DNA of 32,545 nucleotides from Planctomycetota bacterium (GTDB lineage Bacteria; Planctomycetota; Phycisphaerae; Phycisphaerales; SM1A02), in the NCBI GenBank assembly GCA_022562915.1, contig JADFOJ010000041.1, positions 1 to 32,545 on the forward strand, written 5' to 3'. Under the pieces are notes generated by a model. The model saw only the letters and a list, made by a program, of their open reading frames with translations. It did not search any database and was not told where the DNA came from. Numbering within the stretch: the first letter of the stretch is position 1; every line of letters begins with the position of its first letter. Both the position numbers and the translations under genes were made by a program. Shown piece after piece: positions 1 through 10,100 of this stretch.

Positions 1-1
1 T

Positions 2-1316
2 GGCACGCGGAACCCGAGTCTCGGAGACACCGTCGGCGCGATGGAGAGCTACCGAACGGCGCAGATGATGCGACGGGAGTTGCTCGATGGCGACCCCGAC
101 GATGCCCAGTTGCAACACGAAATGTCAAAGAGCCTGCTGCGGGTCGGCGACATTCTGATGACGACCGGCCATCTGGACCAAGGATTGACCGTTCATCAGG
201 AAGCGCTCGGCTTCTCCGAAAAAGCCGCCCGGACCGATCCCAAATACCGGCGGTCCGTCGGCTTGGATCTGAACAATATTGGCGCCGTCCTCGCCAAGCA
301 GGGGCGGCTCGACGAAGCCAGTGACTATTACAGCCGCGCGCTGGCAATACGAAGAGAGGGTGCCCGAGCCGAACCTCGCAACGAGCTGTATCAGCGCGAC
401 CTCTCGGTCGCGCTCAATCGCGCCGGGTCAGTGGCGAGCAAGACGGGTGATCTTCACGCGGCGCTCGAGTCGTACCGTGAGGCGTTCGAGATTCGGGCGC
501 GACTGCTCGAGAACAATCCGACGTCCGGTCGACAGAAGCGGGATGTCATGGTGCAGCACTTCTTTATCGCGGAGGTGCTGCTGGATCTCGATCAGCTCGA
601 TGATGCGCTGCGCCACGTCGAGCAGTGCCTGCCTGTCGTCGAGCAACGCGCCACGGACAATCCCGCCAGCGCGCGGGCCCGGCGCGACGTCGCGATGGTC
701 CACGAGATCCTGGGACGGGTCCAAATGATGCGCGGCGATGCAGACGCGGCCCTGCGCACCTTCCGTACACTCCAGCTGGAGACCGTCGCGCTGGTCACGT
801 CCGAGCCGGAGAATCCAGACACCCGTGGTCTGCTCGGAAAGAGCTATGAGCACCTGGGCGATCACGCCGCTGCAACCGGCGATGTCGCGGCGGCGATCGA
901 GCACTACCGCGAGGCACTGGAGGTCTTCGAGACGATGGCGGCGGCGACGCCGGAGAGTTTCGAGTACCGGCTCAACCGTGCCCGGGTGCTGCAACGCCTC
1001 GGCAGCGTGCTGAGCGAGATGGCCGGCTCCAGCGAGGCCCGGATGAGGCTCATCGGCGCAGGAACTCTACGAGGCGCTGCTGGAGGCGCAGCCGCGGTGG
1101 GCCGAGGTTCGCCTCGGCCTGGCGTCCACCCTCCAGGCCGGCGCTGCGTTACAGGCTAGCACCGGCGACGTCGGCGCTGCTGCTGCTACTGCCCAGCGGG
1201 CCATCAGCCTGCTGGCGGAGACGAACGCGACGCCGGCCGCCGAAGCGCTGCGGCAGCGGCTCGAAGCGGATCTGCGGCGCTACCGTCAGGAGAGGTCCGC
1301 ACCGATGCCGCGGTAG
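2..1316 (+). CDS. TPR-repeat protein, 5' end outside the window, frameshifted near its 3' end
   Basis: The reading frame is open from the first codon in the window, so the gene begins upstream. What is visible is an array of tetratricopeptide repeats with a period of about 50 residues, each with a run of Ala/Leu/Tyr helix positions and an acidic, Asn/Pro-containing turn. Such arrays mediate protein-protein contacts. In planctomycetes they often follow a Ser/Thr kinase domain, which could lie upstream, but none is visible here. The TPR pattern stops being coherent near base 1042 and resumes from about base 1056 (QELYEALLEAQPRWAEV) in another frame, which ends at TAG 1314-1316. A short stretch of the third frame, encoding DEAHRR at 1042-1059, bridges the two. 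This suggests two single-base losses close together. The product is therefore either inactive at its C-terminus or the sequence is wrong here. Naming as a TPR protein is secure; the rest of the protein is unknown. Confidence 0.8.
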
Positions 1317-1339
1317 CAGGTGAATAAAGGAAGCACACG

Positions 1340-1675
1340 ATGCCGAGCTTTACGCTGACCCGCCGTGTCGAGGCCGCGATCGAAGTCATGGAGGTGACGG
1401 CCTTCGAGCCGGGGCGGAGCTACACGGTCGGGTGCCGGTCGTGCGGGTGCGAGTACGAGTCCACGTGGCGGTTCGAGCCCGATGGCGACGCGACCCGCGT
1501 CGAGTTCGAGATGGGGTATCGCCCGGTGACCGTCTTGGCGAAGCTCATGTCGCCGCTGGGCCGGCTCATGGCGCCGACGATGAAGAAGTGCTTCGAGAAG
1601 GACTTCCAGGCCCTCCAGGCAGTCGCCGAGTCCGGTGGCATGCAGGAGGCTGCCCAGGACACCGCCCTCGCGTGA
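1340..1675 (+). CDS. SRPBCC-family protein, internally shortened
   Basis: This 111-residue protein matches the SRPBCC (START/polyketide-cyclase-like) family, whose helix-grip fold binds small hydrophobic ligands. The opening (MPSFTLTRRVEA) is the usual first beta strand. From residue 17 (VMEVTAFEPGRSY) to the end it reads like the second half of the family, including a GYRPVTVLAKLMSPLG segment and the long C-terminal helix. Family members are usually about 145-160 residues. Here the two or three helices and strands normally between the first strand and the VMEV strand are missing, so about 45-50 codons appear to be lost in frame at residues 14-17. A good ribosome-binding site (AAAGGAAG) lies 7-14 bases before the ATG. 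The gene follows the TPR gene by 23 bases and converges with the DinB-like gene with a one-base gap. The shortened product is unlikely to fold as a full ligand-binding cavity. Confidence 0.75.
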   Translation: MPSFTLTRRVEAAIEVMEVTAFEPGRSYTVGCRSCGCEYESTWRFEPDGDATRVEFEMGYRPVTVLAKLMSPLGRLMAPTMKKCFEKDFQALQAVAESGGMQEAAQDTALA

Positions 1676-1676
1676 G

Positions 1677-2171
1677 TCAGGGCGCCGCGTCGGCCGTCAG
1701 CATCCATTCGACGACGGCGGACGGCGGCAACTCGTCGACGCCGAGCCGGCGGAGCATGTTCAGGCACTGCGCGCGGTGGTGCATGCCGTGCGTGGTGACG
1801 TGGGTGATCACGCCGCCGCGCGTGAACGTGTAGGTGCGCCCGCCACGCGAGCCGCTGACCAGCTCGTCGAGCGGGTGCGCTCGTACCGAGGACTCCAGGT
1901 CGTCGGAGATCTCGTCGAGCAGTTCCAGAAGTTCCTGCGGCGTGCGTTTCTCGCCCTCGTCCAGGCGCGGCCGCTGCTCGCGACCCGCGAGCATGTCGCC
2001 CCAGCCACGCATCGCGCCGAGGATGTGCGTGGTGGTGTCGTGCAGCGATCCGGGGCCCATGTCGAACGCCTGGTGGAACTGCTCCTGCGGCAGCGCCGCG
2101 CACGCGTTGAGCACATTGCGCGTGGCCCAGCGGTTGTGCGTGAGCAGGATCTCGACGGGGTCGCTTTGCAT
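1677..2171 (-). CDS. DinB-family protein
   Basis: The 164-residue product has the DinB/YfiT four-helix-bundle pattern: an early LTHNRWATRNVL helix, a second helix with SLHDTTTHILGAMRGW, and a third with THVTTHGMHHRAQCLNML. His49, His128 and His132 are in the positions of the three metal-ligand histidines of the family (one in helix 2, two in an HxxxH pair in helix 3), so metal binding looks intact. Family members include thiol-dependent transferases such as bacillithiol transferases and maleylpyruvate isomerase-like enzymes, but most, including this one, have no assigned substrate. Length is normal. It is transcribed away from the tandem repeat at 2212-2290 and converges on the SRPBCC gene. 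Confidence 0.85.
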   Translation of the reverse strand: MQSDPVEILLTHNRWATRNVLNACAALPQEQFHQAFDMGPGSLHDTTTHILGAMRGWGDMLAGREQRPRLDEGEKRTPQELLELLDEISDDLESSVRAHPLDELVSGSRGGRTYTFTRGGVITHVTTHGMHHRAQCLNMLRRLGVDELPPSAVVEWMLTADAAP

Positions 2172-2211
2172 GAGGCGATCATACTGTGCCTCGGGACGCT
2201 ACCGGGGCGTG

Positions 2212-2290
2212 CCCCCGGCGCTTCCGGGGGACCCCCGGCGCTTCCGGGGGTCCCCCGGCGCTTCCGGGGGTCCCCCGGCGCTTCCGGGGG
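2212..2290. repeat. Four tandem 20-bp palindromic units
   Basis: The unit CCCCCGGCGCTTCCGGGGG plus one spacer base (A or T) occurs four times without other change: 2212-2230, 2232-2250, 2252-2270 and 2272-2290. Each unit is itself a hairpin with 7-bp arms (CCCCCGG/CCGGGGG) and a 5-base loop. It lies in the divergent gap between the DinB-like gene and the gene at 2309, so it could influence both. There is no T-run, so it is not a classical terminator. Confidence 0.95.
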
Positions 2291-2308
2291 CGGGCGCACC
2301 GCCATAAG

Positions 2309-3013
2309 ATGGCCTGCCGGATGCCCAGAGACGACTGGTTGCCATCGCGAGAAGAGGAACTGGCCGCCTGGTTCCTGAACTTCGTCCGCAAGGTCCCGGA
2401 ATACCAGGACCGGTTGGACCTCAGCCCCGTAGACGTGATCGGGGTCGCGGCCGACGGCGCGGTCGTGCAGTCCGCGGTCGAGGCGGTGGCACTCGCCAAG
2501 GCCCGGCTGCGCGAGTGGGTGGACTTCAAGAACCTCGAGCTGTACGGCCGCGGTACGACCCCGGCCGTCCCGGATCCTGCCCCGGCGGGCCCGCCGGGCA
2601 CTGTCGAACCCGTCGCGCCGGGTATTGTCCGCCGCACGCGCGTGCTGGTCGCCGGCATCAAGGCGCACCCGAACTTCACGGACTCGATCGGCAAGGTGCT
2701 GGGCGTGCTCGGGTCGGATGACGAGACGCCCGACGAGGTCATACCAGCCGGATCGGTCAAGGCGTTGCCGGGGTTCCGCGTCGAAGTCAGTTTCGTCAAG
2801 GCCCGCTTTGACGGCGTCGACGTCGAGAGCCGGCGCCGCCACGGCACGCGGTGGGTCCACCTCGCGTTCGACAGCTTCTCGCCGTACATCGATAACCGCC
2901 CGCCGCTGACCGCCGGCCAACCCGAGCAGCGACACTACCGCCTGCGGTACCGCGACAACGACGTGCCGGTGGGCGACTATTCGGACACGCTCACCGCGAC
3001 CGCAACGGTGTAG
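2309..3013 (+). CDS. Conserved hypothetical protein with fibronectin-III-like C-terminus
   Basis: Two in-frame starts are possible: ATG 2309 (MACRMPRDDW, 234 residues) and ATG 2321 (MPRDDW, 230 residues). The second fits the usual MPR(D/E)DWxPxREEEL opening of related proteins better, and no clear Shine-Dalgarno sequence separates them. The frame stays open upstream through the tandem repeat, but that part is repeat-encoded and not protein-like. Residues about 10-75 form an Ala/Leu-rich helical region. A Pro/Gly-rich linker follows, then a KAHPNFTDSIGKVLGVLG segment. The last about 70 residues look like a beta sandwich ending in RHYRLRYRDNDVPVGDYSDT, which resembles the last strands of a fibronectin type III domain. 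No signal peptide and no catalytic motif are seen. I recognise the family as one of unknown function found in planctomycetes and relatives, and assign none. Confidence 0.7.
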   Translation: MACRMPRDDWLPSREEELAAWFLNFVRKVPEYQDRLDLSPVDVIGVAADGAVVQSAVEAVALAKARLREWVDFKNLELYGRGTTPAVPDPAPAGPPGTVEPVAPGIVRRTRVLVAGIKAHPNFTDSIGKVLGVLGSDDETPDEVIPAGSVKALPGFRVEVSFVKARFDGVDVESRRRHGTRWVHLAFDSFSPYIDNRPPLTAGQPEQRHYRLRYRDNDVPVGDYSDTLTATATV

Positions 3014-3070
3014 CGAAAAAGAGACCGGGACTCTTTTTCGGCCGAAAAAGAGTCCCGGTCTCTTTTCCGC
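3013..3070. terminator. Perfect-loopless 58-bp palindrome between convergent genes
   Basis: The 29-base arms 3013-3041 and 3042-3070 are reverse complements with a single mismatch and no spacer. The core reads GAGACCGGGACTC flanked by A5 and T5 tracts, so a transcript from either side ends in a GC stem followed by U residues. The arms overlap the last base of each flanking stop codon: TAG 3011-3013 on plus, and the complement of 3070-3072 on minus. It is most simply a bidirectional terminator. A related palindrome lies at 19763-19890. Confidence 0.9.
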
Positions 3071-3729
3071 TACGGCTTGCAGACGCGGCAGGGGCGGTGG
3101 CCGGCCTTGATCGCTGCGCGGCGCGTCCGCACGCCCTGGAGGTTCTTGCGCCTGATCCGCCGGGCCCACTTGCAGTCGGGCCGGTGAAAGGGCTTGCTCT
3201 GCCAGGAGGCGACGAACCGCGTTTCCGCGGCGTCGAGGTCGCAGTACCCGCCGAGGTACTGGGCGAGCTTGCGGACGAACCGCTTGAGCTCCAGCTTGGT
3301 CATGACGACGTGGAAGCCCCGGCCGTCGCGGAGTTCCAGGCCGACGAACCGGTTGTTGGCGATCCGCGGCTTCAGGTTGCCGCCGGCGACGGCCTGGCGA
3401 AGCTGGTCCACCAGTTGCCGGAGGGTCGGGCCATGGTGGGCGTGTCCATTGCTGCCCCTGGTGCCGTTGCGTGCTTTGCGGCCGTTGCGGCCGTTGCGTT
3501 GGACTCTGAACTTGCGGATGGACTTCCGACTGATGCCCCAACTCTTCAGGCCCGCCACCGGGACGTCCGGCAGGGCAGCAAAGACCGACTCCCTGGGCAC
3601 GATTAACAGCCCCAGCAGGCAGTTGATCAGGTTCGTGACCTCGTACGGCCCGGCGCTGGACTGGTGCACGATCTCCAAGGTTCTTCTGGTGTACTCGTAG
3701 TCGAACTGGCTGACGGCGACCATGCCCAT
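3070..3729 (-). CDS. HEPN-like protein fused to a C-terminal Ada-type zinc-binding domain
   Basis: The 219-residue protein has two parts. Residues 1-160 resemble the HEPN nuclease family related to the pEK499 p136 protein: an N-terminal DYEYTRRTLEIV helix, a YEVTNLINCLLGLLIVPRE helix, then a helix with LRQLVDQLRQAVAGGNLKPR and the strands VGLELRDGRGFHVVMT. HEPN RNases carry an R-x4-H motif in that third helix (typically LRNAVAH). Here the corresponding residues are Arg111 and Gly116, so the catalytic His is absent. A basic Asn/Gly/Arg-rich insertion (77-100) separates helices. Residues 178-219 match an Ada-type zinc knuckle, with ligands likely His182 or Cys186 and the Cys214-x2-Cys217 pair (HRPCRVC). 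ATG codons at 3729 and 3723 are both possible starts; neither has a strong Shine-Dalgarno. It could be an RNA- or DNA-binding regulator rather than a nuclease. Confidence 0.65.
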   Translation of the reverse strand: MGMVAVSQFDYEYTRRTLEIVHQSSAGPYEVTNLINCLLGLLIVPRESVFAALPDVPVAGLKSWGISRKSIRKFRVQRNGRNGRKARNGTRGSNGHAHHGPTLRQLVDQLRQAVAGGNLKPRIANNRFVGLELRDGRGFHVVMTKLELKRFVRKLAQYLGGYCDLDAAETRFVASWQSKPFHRPDCKWARRIRRKNLQGVRTRRAAIKAGHRPCRVCKP

Positions 3730-3812
3730 GTCGTCGGCCAGCGGTACGCAGGCCGTGAGCGGTTTTGTCGCGGCCGGCGCGAAGGACGGCGCTTATCGGC
3801 CACCCGCCGGCG

Positions 3813-4041
3813 TCACGGCATCGGACAGGCGCCCCAGTTGCCCAGCAGCTCGAGAAAGTCGGTGATCCCCACGTCGCCATCGCCGTCGATGCCCAGAGCT
3901 TGCCCGTCGATGTCCAGCAGAGGACTTGAATAGAGATTCACGAACGTGCCGGGCGACGAGGACATGATCGTCCGCCACTGCTCGTCGGGGGTGCGGAATC
4001 CGAACGAGTAGCAGAATACGCCCGTGCCTCCCCCGGGCTCG
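3813..4041 (-). pseudogene. 3' remnant of a dockerin-tagged protein gene
   Basis: Reading the minus strand down to the TGA complementary to 3813-3815 gives about 75 codons. They contain GVFCYSFGFRTPDEQWRTIM, then VNLYSSPLLDIDGQALG, then the tag DGDGDVGITDFLELLGNWG followed by ACPMP and stop. This is the same tag carried by the proteins ending at 15518, 19761 and 32338. Only the end of the gene survives: at base 4042 the coding sequence runs into a dispersed palindromic repeat, and the only in-frame continuation meets a TAG at about 4163 with no start codon. I infer that a deletion or the arrival of the repeat removed the 5' part. The remaining piece is too short and lacks a start, so it is not expected to make protein. 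Confidence 0.75.
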
Positions 4042-4140
4042 GGGTGGCACGGTTGAGGGAGTCGCGCCAGCGACTCGCTCGGCCGTGGAGCGACGACCCT
4101 CCACGGCCGAGCTCGCTTCGCGAGCTCAACCGTGCCACAC
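4042..4140. repeat. Dispersed cloverleaf-like palindromic element, copy A
   Basis: The outer ends are inverted repeats, GGTGGCACGGTTGAG at the left and CTCAACCGTGCCAC at the right. Inside are three separate hairpins: GAGTCGC/GCGACTC; a 13-bp perfect stem CTCGGCCGTGGAG/CTCCACGGCCGAG with an 8-base loop; and AGCTCGC/GCGAGCT with a 3-base loop. Copies B (25426-25509) and C (30230-30324) share the ends and the same arrangement. It has no coding capacity of its own. It abuts the dockerin-gene remnant and lies 41 bases past the end of the alpha-2-macroglobulin gene. Confidence 0.9.
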
Positions 4141-4181
4141 AGAGATTGCCAGCGCTCGCGCTATCCATATATATGTCGCGG

Positions 4182-7100
4182 TCAATCGCCGACGGCGATG
4201 ATGCTCGCGGTGGGCCGGTCGTTGACGGTGATACGGATCTCGCCGCTGTTGCAGCGGATTTCGGGGACGTACATCGCGTGTCCGAGCACCGGCAGGGCGT
4301 GGAAACGGCCCGGGACTTCTGCCCGGAGGTCGTAGGTCATCTGCCAGAGTCCCTCCGGCAGCTTGTCGATGAACATCGCCACGGTGCGGTCGCGGAGTTC
4401 CTGGTGAACCCACCGCTGCCGCCCCGTGAAATCGCCGTTGCCCGACGCCTTGAGTTCCTTGACGGCCATCGATTCGCCGCTGTGCAGTTGAACCGCCTCG
4501 AACCCCGCGGGCTTGAGGTCCTCGAAGACGAGGTACTCGTAGTTGTTCTTCGCCTCGATCGAGACGACCACCTGGACGCGCTCGCCGCTGGTCACGTAGT
4601 CGCCGTCGCCAAGCTCTACGCGGTCGTACACGTAGCCCTTGAGCAGCGTCCGGCGCGGGACGAGCTTGTAGTACTCGCGGCGGACGAAGATCTCGTTGCC
4701 GGCGGGCGGCACCGGCTCGACCAGTGTGAAGAACGACGCCTCGACCGCGAAGTAGATCGGCCCCGCGCCGTTGCGGCGGACGATCCTGAACTCGTTGGCG
4801 CCGCTGCGGATGTGCTTTGGGTCGATCACGAACCGGCTCGGCGCGCCGAGCGCGTCGGCGGCGGTGATCTTCCGGGTGGCAATCACGGTGCCGTTGACGA
4901 TGAGGTCGTACTCGAAGCTGGACTCGAGCTCGCCGCTGACCTTCAGGTAGTCATTGAGCGCCAGCACGGTGATCGCGGTGTCGCGGGTGTTGGACCACTG
5001 GCCGCCGCGGCGATTCTTGATGAGCCAGTTCGTGACCGGCTCGATGAGCTCGTTGCCGGGCGTGATCGCGAGCATCGCCCGCAGCGCGAACGCCGTCGCC
5101 TCGACGCCGCCGTCGGACCAGCGCCAGTACAGGCCGTCTTCGCCCCAGTGGGCGGTGCCGATGACCGCGGGGTGCGAACGGCGGCCGCTGCCCAGCATGA
5201 TCGAGGTGTCCGGGGCGTTGTCGCGCTTCACACCGTTCTCCAGGTTGCGCACGAGGACCATCGCCTTGTCCCGGTCGCCGAACTCGTGCGCCGCCAGCGC
5301 CAGCAGCGCCCGGCTGTACGCGTTGAGTTGCCTGCGACGAGCCCACAGGTTCGCCATCGCCGCGGTTTCGGGCTCAGTGAGCCCCCTGCGATCCGTCGCG
5401 GTCGCCCATGTCGCCAGCGCGTGCAGCATCCACGCCTGGATGTCCGGATTGTTTTCCTGCTCGACGATCTCGACGTCCAGGAAGTGTCCCGCGCGCTGCA
5501 TGGCGTGGCCGCGCACGTCAAGACCGGCCTGCCGTGCGAGGCTCAGCCCCCACAGGACGTACGCGGTCATGAAGTGGTCGCTTTGGCCGCCCTTCCACCA
5601 TCCCCAGCCGCCGTCGGAATGCTGGAAGTCGTACAGGCGCTCCAGCCCCTGGTTCACGATGACGTCGAGCTTGCGGAGGTTCTCGCGCTTCGCGGCGCCC
5701 TTGGGATGGGTCTTCTCGACGAACGCCCGCTCGATACCGCCGAAGACCCTGCCCAGCGCGTCGTCCGCGGAGAGGCCGAGGTCGCCGAGCGTCCGGGCGG
5801 TGATCACCGCGGGAAGAAACCGGCTCATCGTCTGCTCGGTGCAGCCGTAGGGGTAGTCCACGAGGTACGGCAGCGCGTCGAGCATCGTGACCGCCATACT
5901 CGATGCGATCGAGACGGTCACGGTCGTGGAGTCGATCCGGCGCTGCTCGGGGATCTCCATCGTGAACGTGACGACTTCGCCGCGCACCTTGCCGCTGCGG
6001 GCGAGGAACGTCTCGATGCCGTGGTCGTAGACGTCGTAGGTCATCTCCATCGCGTCCCGGTACTCGTCACCGGTGGCAACCAGGCGAAGCACGGCTTCAC
6101 CGGGATGCTCGACCGCGGCGAGCCAGTCGATCCGGCTCTCGCCGTGGGCGGGGATCGTGATCGAGCCGAGTTCGGTCCCGACCGGCCGGCCGCCCCTGAC
6201 GACGGCCGTGATGGTGAGCCCCTGCGCCTCAAGGGACGGTCGGATCGTCATGGGCCTGGCGGTGTTGTTGTTGAACAGCCCCGACAGCGTCACCGTGTCG
6301 CCCACCACGAAGAACCGCGGCGCCTGGAGCCGCGCCATCAGCGGCTGGCGCGTGCGCGTCGTGGCGGTGCCGAAGCCGAAACGGCTGCCGGTGGTGGCCG
6401 CCCGCGCCGTGGCCTTCCAGCGGGTGAGGTTGTCGGCGTAGGTGACGCGCACCGTCGCGCGGCCGTCCGCGTCCGTGACGACGTCCGGCTTCCAGAAGAT
6501 CGTCGAGCGGAAGTCACTCCGCACCACGACCGCCGGCTGCTGCCCGGCGGCCTGTCGCACCTTGCTCGCCGGCGGCGCGCGCAGGCCGGACGCCGTGGTC
6601 TTCGACAGCCCCTCGGCCACCTCCATGGGCATGCCGACGTCGGCGAAGGCGAGATCGCCCCCTCCAAACGTCGATCCACCCCGCCCGGCGGCCCTCTGGC
6701 GCAGTCCGTTGCTCGCACGCACGTCTCTTTCGAGCCGGTTCTCGTTGGAGACCAGCCCCGCGAGCTTCGCGTCGATGAGCCTGTCGCCGTCCTCAACCTC
6801 GACGAGCTTCAGGTAGGCCTTGTGGTTGAACGTGCTGGTGGTGCGAACCACGTGCGTCGCCTGACGGCGGTCGTAGAAGAACTGCCGCGGATCTCCCGCG
6901 TACGGCTGCTGGATGGCGTAGACCGACTCGTCCACCAGCGCAAACGCGACCTCTGCGGAGACGGGGTTGCCGTCCATGTCGCGGGTGAAGACCGTGAAAC
7001 TTCCCCGGTCGCGCGGCTGGTACGCCTCGCGATCGGGAACGATCTCGACGTCGAGGAACTGCTCCACCGGCGGAACGACGACCTCCTTGCGGTCCACGTG

Positions 7101-10100
7101 CATCTGCCCGTCGCTGACCATGATCGCATGCAGGTACACGTTGGGAATGTGTCGCTGCCGGATCGGAACGTGGATGAGCTTCACCGACCCGGTCACGTGA
7201 ACGAGGCGGCACTCGTGCAGGTCGTCGCCCTCGACGCTGAACAGCACCCACCGATCGTTGGTGGGCACGCTGAGCATGACCACGGCGTCCTGGCCGGCAC
7301 GGAACGTGTCGGAGTCCACGATGATCTCGACGCCGCCCTGGTGGTAGCCCAGCTCGGTACTGCTGCGATCGGCGACCCACACCGAGGTCTCGGCGTTGAT
7401 CGAGGCGCCCGCGTCCTCGCTGCGCCAGGTGACCCTGTAATACCCCTCGTCGCGGGCGACGAACGAGACGACTGCCTCACCCGCGGCGTCCGTCCGGACG
7501 ATCCTGGTGAGAACTTCCTGGGAGGTATACCCGCGGAACTTCATCCGCCAGGGCACGCCGTCGCGGCCGGGCGGCGGCGGGAACGAGCGCACGCCGCGCT
7601 GCGCCTCGCGCAGTGCCCAGCCGGAAACCTCGCGACCGGCAGGGTCGGTCCAGACCTCCACCCAGCGCTGGCGCGTGACCTTGACGACGCCCTGGACAGT
7701 CACCGGCGCCTGGTTGGCGTCGAGGGCCTTGAACTCGATCTCGACGGTGTCGCCGGGACGGTAGAGGTTGTGGGCGGGTTTCGGGTACACGTAGTACCGC
7801 TGCCGCGTCACCCGCACGGAGTCCGTGCCGACGATCTCGCGCCGCGAGGCGTCGGTGACGCGGGCCTCGATGGTGTACTCGAAATCCTGGCCGCCGGCTG
7901 CGGGCGTCTCGAAGGAGATCGTCACGCGGCCGGAGTCGTCGGTGGTGAGCGTCTCGCGTTTGATGATCTGGCCGGGGCCCCCCCACCACGACTGCCGTGA
8001 ACCTTGCCGGTCGCCGTAAAGCCACGGGTAGTCGCGCGGCGGCGACCACCGGTGATAAAACGGTTTCTGGTAGACGAGCACCTCGACGTTGGCGCCCGCG
8101 ACGGGCCCTCCGAAAAAGTAGCTCGCCTGGATCTCGGCCTGGACGGTGTCGCCGACACGGAAGGCCCTGGTGCGCCCCGCGTCGTCCCGGGGCATGCTCA
8201 CGAGGACCTCGAACTCCGGCAGCTTGTATTCCTCCAGGCGAAACAGCGTCGCCGAACCGATCGTGTGACTGCGCCTGGTTGTCGAGAACGTCACCTGGTA
8301 CTCGCCCAGCGCCAGCGACTCGCCCAGCACGAGTTCGGCCCAGGCAGTCCCGAACGCGTTGAGTTGGAGCACGCCCTCGTCGACTTTGCCGCGCGGCCCG
8401 CTGATCTCGTACCGGACGGACTTCTCGGCGGGCGTCGTGTAGCCGCCGCCGTTGTTGGTTCGCGCGGTGATCTTCCACCGGACGGTCTCCAGCGGCCGGT
8501 AGGCGGGCCGGTCGGTGGCGGCGTAGATGGTCCATTCCCGGGCGCCGCCGGGATGACTGAACCCGCCGCCCATCGCGAACGCCTGCCGGCCGTTGACCGC
8601 GGCTGTCACGAGATAGCCGTAATACCGCTCGCGGTTGCGCGTGCTCGCATCCACCGTGAACCGGGTCAATCCGTCGTCCCCGGCCTTCTCGACGGCCTCG
8701 CTGCCGGTGAAGCGGTCGTTCCTGTACGTGTAGGTCCACAGTTGCACGCGCGCGCCGGGCACCGGCGAGCCGTCGATCGCGTCGCAGACGTAGGCGATCA
8801 CCTTCCCGCGCCACGACTTGAGAACAATCGAGAGATCCGTGACCAGGATCAGGTCGCGCGCGGTCTTGCCGTGGGCGGTCGCCTCCAGCAGGTACGCTCC
8901 GACCGGCAGATGTTGGTCCACCCGGATCGACTCGCGGCCCCTGGTGTGTTCGCCCGTGTCCCTGGTATCGAACCGCCACGCCTTGACCTTCCGCCCGCCG
9001 GCGGGATCCAGGTGCCAGACCCACTCGTTGAGGTTGCGCTCCTTGACGGTCGGGTCGACGTCGCGGGTGAGGTCCACGCGGTACAGCGCCAGGTCCACGC
9101 CGCCGAGATTGCGCCACTTCACATCGAACTGGACCTCGGAGCCGGGCAGGAAGATGCTGGCGACCGCGACGTTGAGTTGCGGCTCGGTGATCTGCTTGAT
9201 CTGGTTCTTCGCGTTGTCGTAGTAGCGGGTTTGGCCCTTGCGGAACTCCCTGGTGAGTCGCCGGTACAGCTCGACCGCCTTGACGAAGTCCGGCTGCTGC
9301 CGCCACTGCCCGTCAGCCGTTCGGATCACCCGGCCGTTGTTGGCCATCCACTGCGCGTAGTGGAACAGCGCGTCGTCGTACCACGGGCTGGTGCGTCCGA
9401 ACGCCAGCGCCGCCTCGAACTCCGTCTCGATCCGCCGCCGCTGCGACCACGACCCGCCGTACTGTTTCAGGGCCATCGCCAGCAGGTAATGCGCGCGGGC
9501 GCGATCCAGAGCGTCTCTCGCGATCGTGCGGGCGTTCTCCAGGACGTTCAGCGGAATGTTGTGGTAATACCAGTAGTCGTTCTGACGCCACGCGGGGTCG
9601 GCCATGCGCCACACCATCTCCAGGTAGCGGCGCCGCGCCGTCTGAAGGTCGCGGTTCCCCGCCCAGAAGTCCAGCGCCTGCTGGTAGTGCTTCCAGCCCT
9701 GGGCCCAGTTCTGCGAACCGCGGCGCAACCACCAGTAGTCGCCGAGCGACTCGTGCGCCTCGGCCCACACCCCGTCGCGGTCCTGGGGCCGCTGGATCGC
9801 CTGGGACAGTGTCTCCAGCCGCCGGCGCGCGGTCTCAAGGACGGTGTCGTCATGGGTTCGCGACCCGGCCTGGGCCCGCCACGAGGCATCGGCGATGCGG
9901 AACTCGACCCAGCGGGCCTGCGGCGCCGGGAGATCCAGGTCGCCGAGCCGCTGGTACAACTGCAGCGCACGCGCGTACGAACCCTCCGCGTAGAGCGTCT
10001 CGGCCCTGTCACGGCTCCGCTGGTACTCCGAGTCCGGGGGCGCGGCCGCGAGCGGCGTGCCAAGAACGGCGGACACGGCCAGGAGACCGACGAACGCGCG

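Noticed and set aside
2212-2290. Possible CRISPR array
   Set aside because: The units are directly adjacent with one-base spacers, so there are no spacers of CRISPR size, and no cas gene is near.
3290-3500. Asn/Gly/Arg repeats in the HEPN-like gene as a separate repeat element
   Set aside because: The repeated GGCCGTTGC bases are short and in frame with the protein, and fit a simple low-complexity linker.
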